64,000 nt of DNA from an uncultured Fibrobacter sp. (lineage in GTDB: Bacteria > Fibrobacterota > Fibrobacteria > Fibrobacterales > Fibrobacteraceae), in NCBI GenBank assembly GCA_934691725.1, contig CAKUTF010000005.1, forward strand, positions 1 through 64,000, given 5' to 3'. Below the pieces are notes generated by a model, which was given only the letters and a program-made list of their open reading frames with translations, searched no databases and was not told the origin of the DNA. This document shows, piece by piece, positions 63,381 through 64,000 of the stretch. The position numbers and the translations under genes are program-made. Numbering within the stretch: the first letter of the stretch is position 1; every line of letters begins with the position of its first letter.

Positions 63381-64000
63381 TCAGAAAGTGAAACCTACAT
63401 AGGCGCCTGCGCCGAAATAGATATCGTCCGAATCTCCGTAGTCATCGCCGATAGGCTTGCAGGCACGGACGTATCCTTCCATCGAAAGATTTTCCACCGG
63501 AGAAAAATACGCCTTTGGACCGACAAAGACCTGAGCCAAATCGGCATCGTCATCAAGCGTCATCGTATGGTATTCACCCTGGATGCCCAGCGAAAGATTA
63601 TCCGAAATGGCAAAGAACGGTTCCACATAAGCGAACATGTATTCAGGAGCATCGACAGATGTCGGGTTTTCGTCATCAAGAATGGCATAGTAGGCAGTTC
63701 CCTTCACCGAAACCTTCCCTAGGGCAACTTCCGGTTCCACGGCAAAGGCATGGCTCATCTTGGGCGAATCTTCCGAAAGCGCATCGGAATACAGCCCATA
63801 GACAACCTGGATGTTTGCGACATTTCCAAAAACGAGACTCGCCGTAACGCCTGCCCGCAGGCTGTTTCCGCTTTCGACCTGATAACTCTTGTAATTCACA
63901 TAGGGACGGATTCCGCTTGCGCCAAGCGATAAATCGTATGCGACATGGACATCGTAAGTCGTGCATCCCGCATCAGACGCTTCGCAATCGTCATCATCGG
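63381..64000 (-). CDS. Porin-like outer-membrane protein (5' end outside window)
   Basis: About 205 residues are visible, entering from the window edge. The chain reads DDDDCEASDAGCTTYDVHVA then YDLSLGASGIRPYVNYKSYQ and continues as paired amphipathic strands (SLRAGVTASLVFGNVANIQV, VSVKGTAYYAILDDENPT, FVGPKAYFSPVENLSMEGYV), ending FGAGAYVGFTF with the BAM-signal Phe. An acidic two-Cys loop lies in the first visible part. The GTG near 63899 is internal, not the start, because coding sequence continues upstream of it without a stop. Confidence 0.75.
   Translation of the reverse strand, partial: DDDDCEASDAGCTTYDVHVAYDLSLGASGIRPYVNYKSYQVESGNSLRAGVTASLVFGNVANIQVVYGLYSDALSEDSPKMSHAFAVEPEVALGKVSVKGTAYYAILDDENPTSVDAPEYMFAYVEPFFAISDNLSLGIQGEYHTMTLDDDADLAQVFVGPKAYFSPVENLSMEGYVRACKPIGDDYGDSDDIYFGAGAYVGFTF

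Overview
The window looks like chromosomal DNA of a Fibrobacter-type, fibre-degrading Gram-negative bacterium (Fibrobacterota). This is inferred from content, not from a database match. The signs are a secreted GH10 xylanase and a GH5 cellulase, each with a short C-terminal sorting-type domain; lipoproteins and surface proteins with poly-serine linkers; many outer-membrane barrel proteins; and housekeeping genes (uvrB, carB, murD, rsmB, fmt) scattered among accessory genes.

Layout. 1-1952: uvrB (minus, 3' end cut off). 1960-2640: a mosaic of short intergenic repeats punctuated by GACGTC. 2735-6443: a cobalamin riboswitch, a TonB-dependent receptor and a beta-propeller lipoprotein, probably a BtuB/BtuG-like vitamin B12 uptake pair. 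6648-8072: a homotetrameric-type glutamate synthase (GltA) or related Fe-S/FAD reductase. 8074-9925: a second repeat mosaic, a tyrosine recombinase and a decayed antitoxin/PIN-toxin pair. 10068-23623 (minus): a three-gene unit with a 2971-residue Tc-toxin A-subunit homologue, a GLUG-repeat surface protein and a GT1-type glycosyltransferase. 23885-27212 (minus): carB behind a leader peptide and intrinsic terminator that look like a UTP-sensing attenuator. 27445-29307: GH10 xylanase. 29400-30030: the third repeat mosaic.

30033-36019: a sulfur operon. A palindromic operator over the promoter and a 13-residue leader peptide with two cysteines precede an SDR, a CysK-like enzyme, a stand-alone LanC-like protein with a CCG zinc motif, a Cys/Met-metabolism PLP enzyme and a MalY-type C-S lyase. 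A LanC-type thioether catalyst among cysteine/cystathionine enzymes, with no lantibiotic precursor or dehydratase visible, is one of the two best candidates for an undescribed system; the Tc-like unit is the other. 36998-39255: a broken Rpn-family nuclease, two unknown coiled-coil/small proteins, a 29-codon ORF and a long hairpin.

39559-47951: a structured leader and seven co-oriented genes. These are a transglutaminase-like lipoprotein, two small lipoproteins with C-terminal membrane anchors, a Cys-repeat outer-membrane protein, a Cys-repeat lipoprotein, RavA, and a ViaA homologue fused to an N-terminal J-domain. 47970-57344 (minus): a DUF4143-type ATPase, then murD and an M16 peptidase downstream of an envelope glycosylation cluster (GtrA, FAD oxidoreductase, two multi-spanning glycosyltransferases, one with a C-terminal NPCBM). 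57472-64000: GH5 cellulase, two outer-membrane proteins, rsmB, fmt and a partial porin-like protein. I saw no tRNA, rRNA, CRISPR array or intact insertion sequence.
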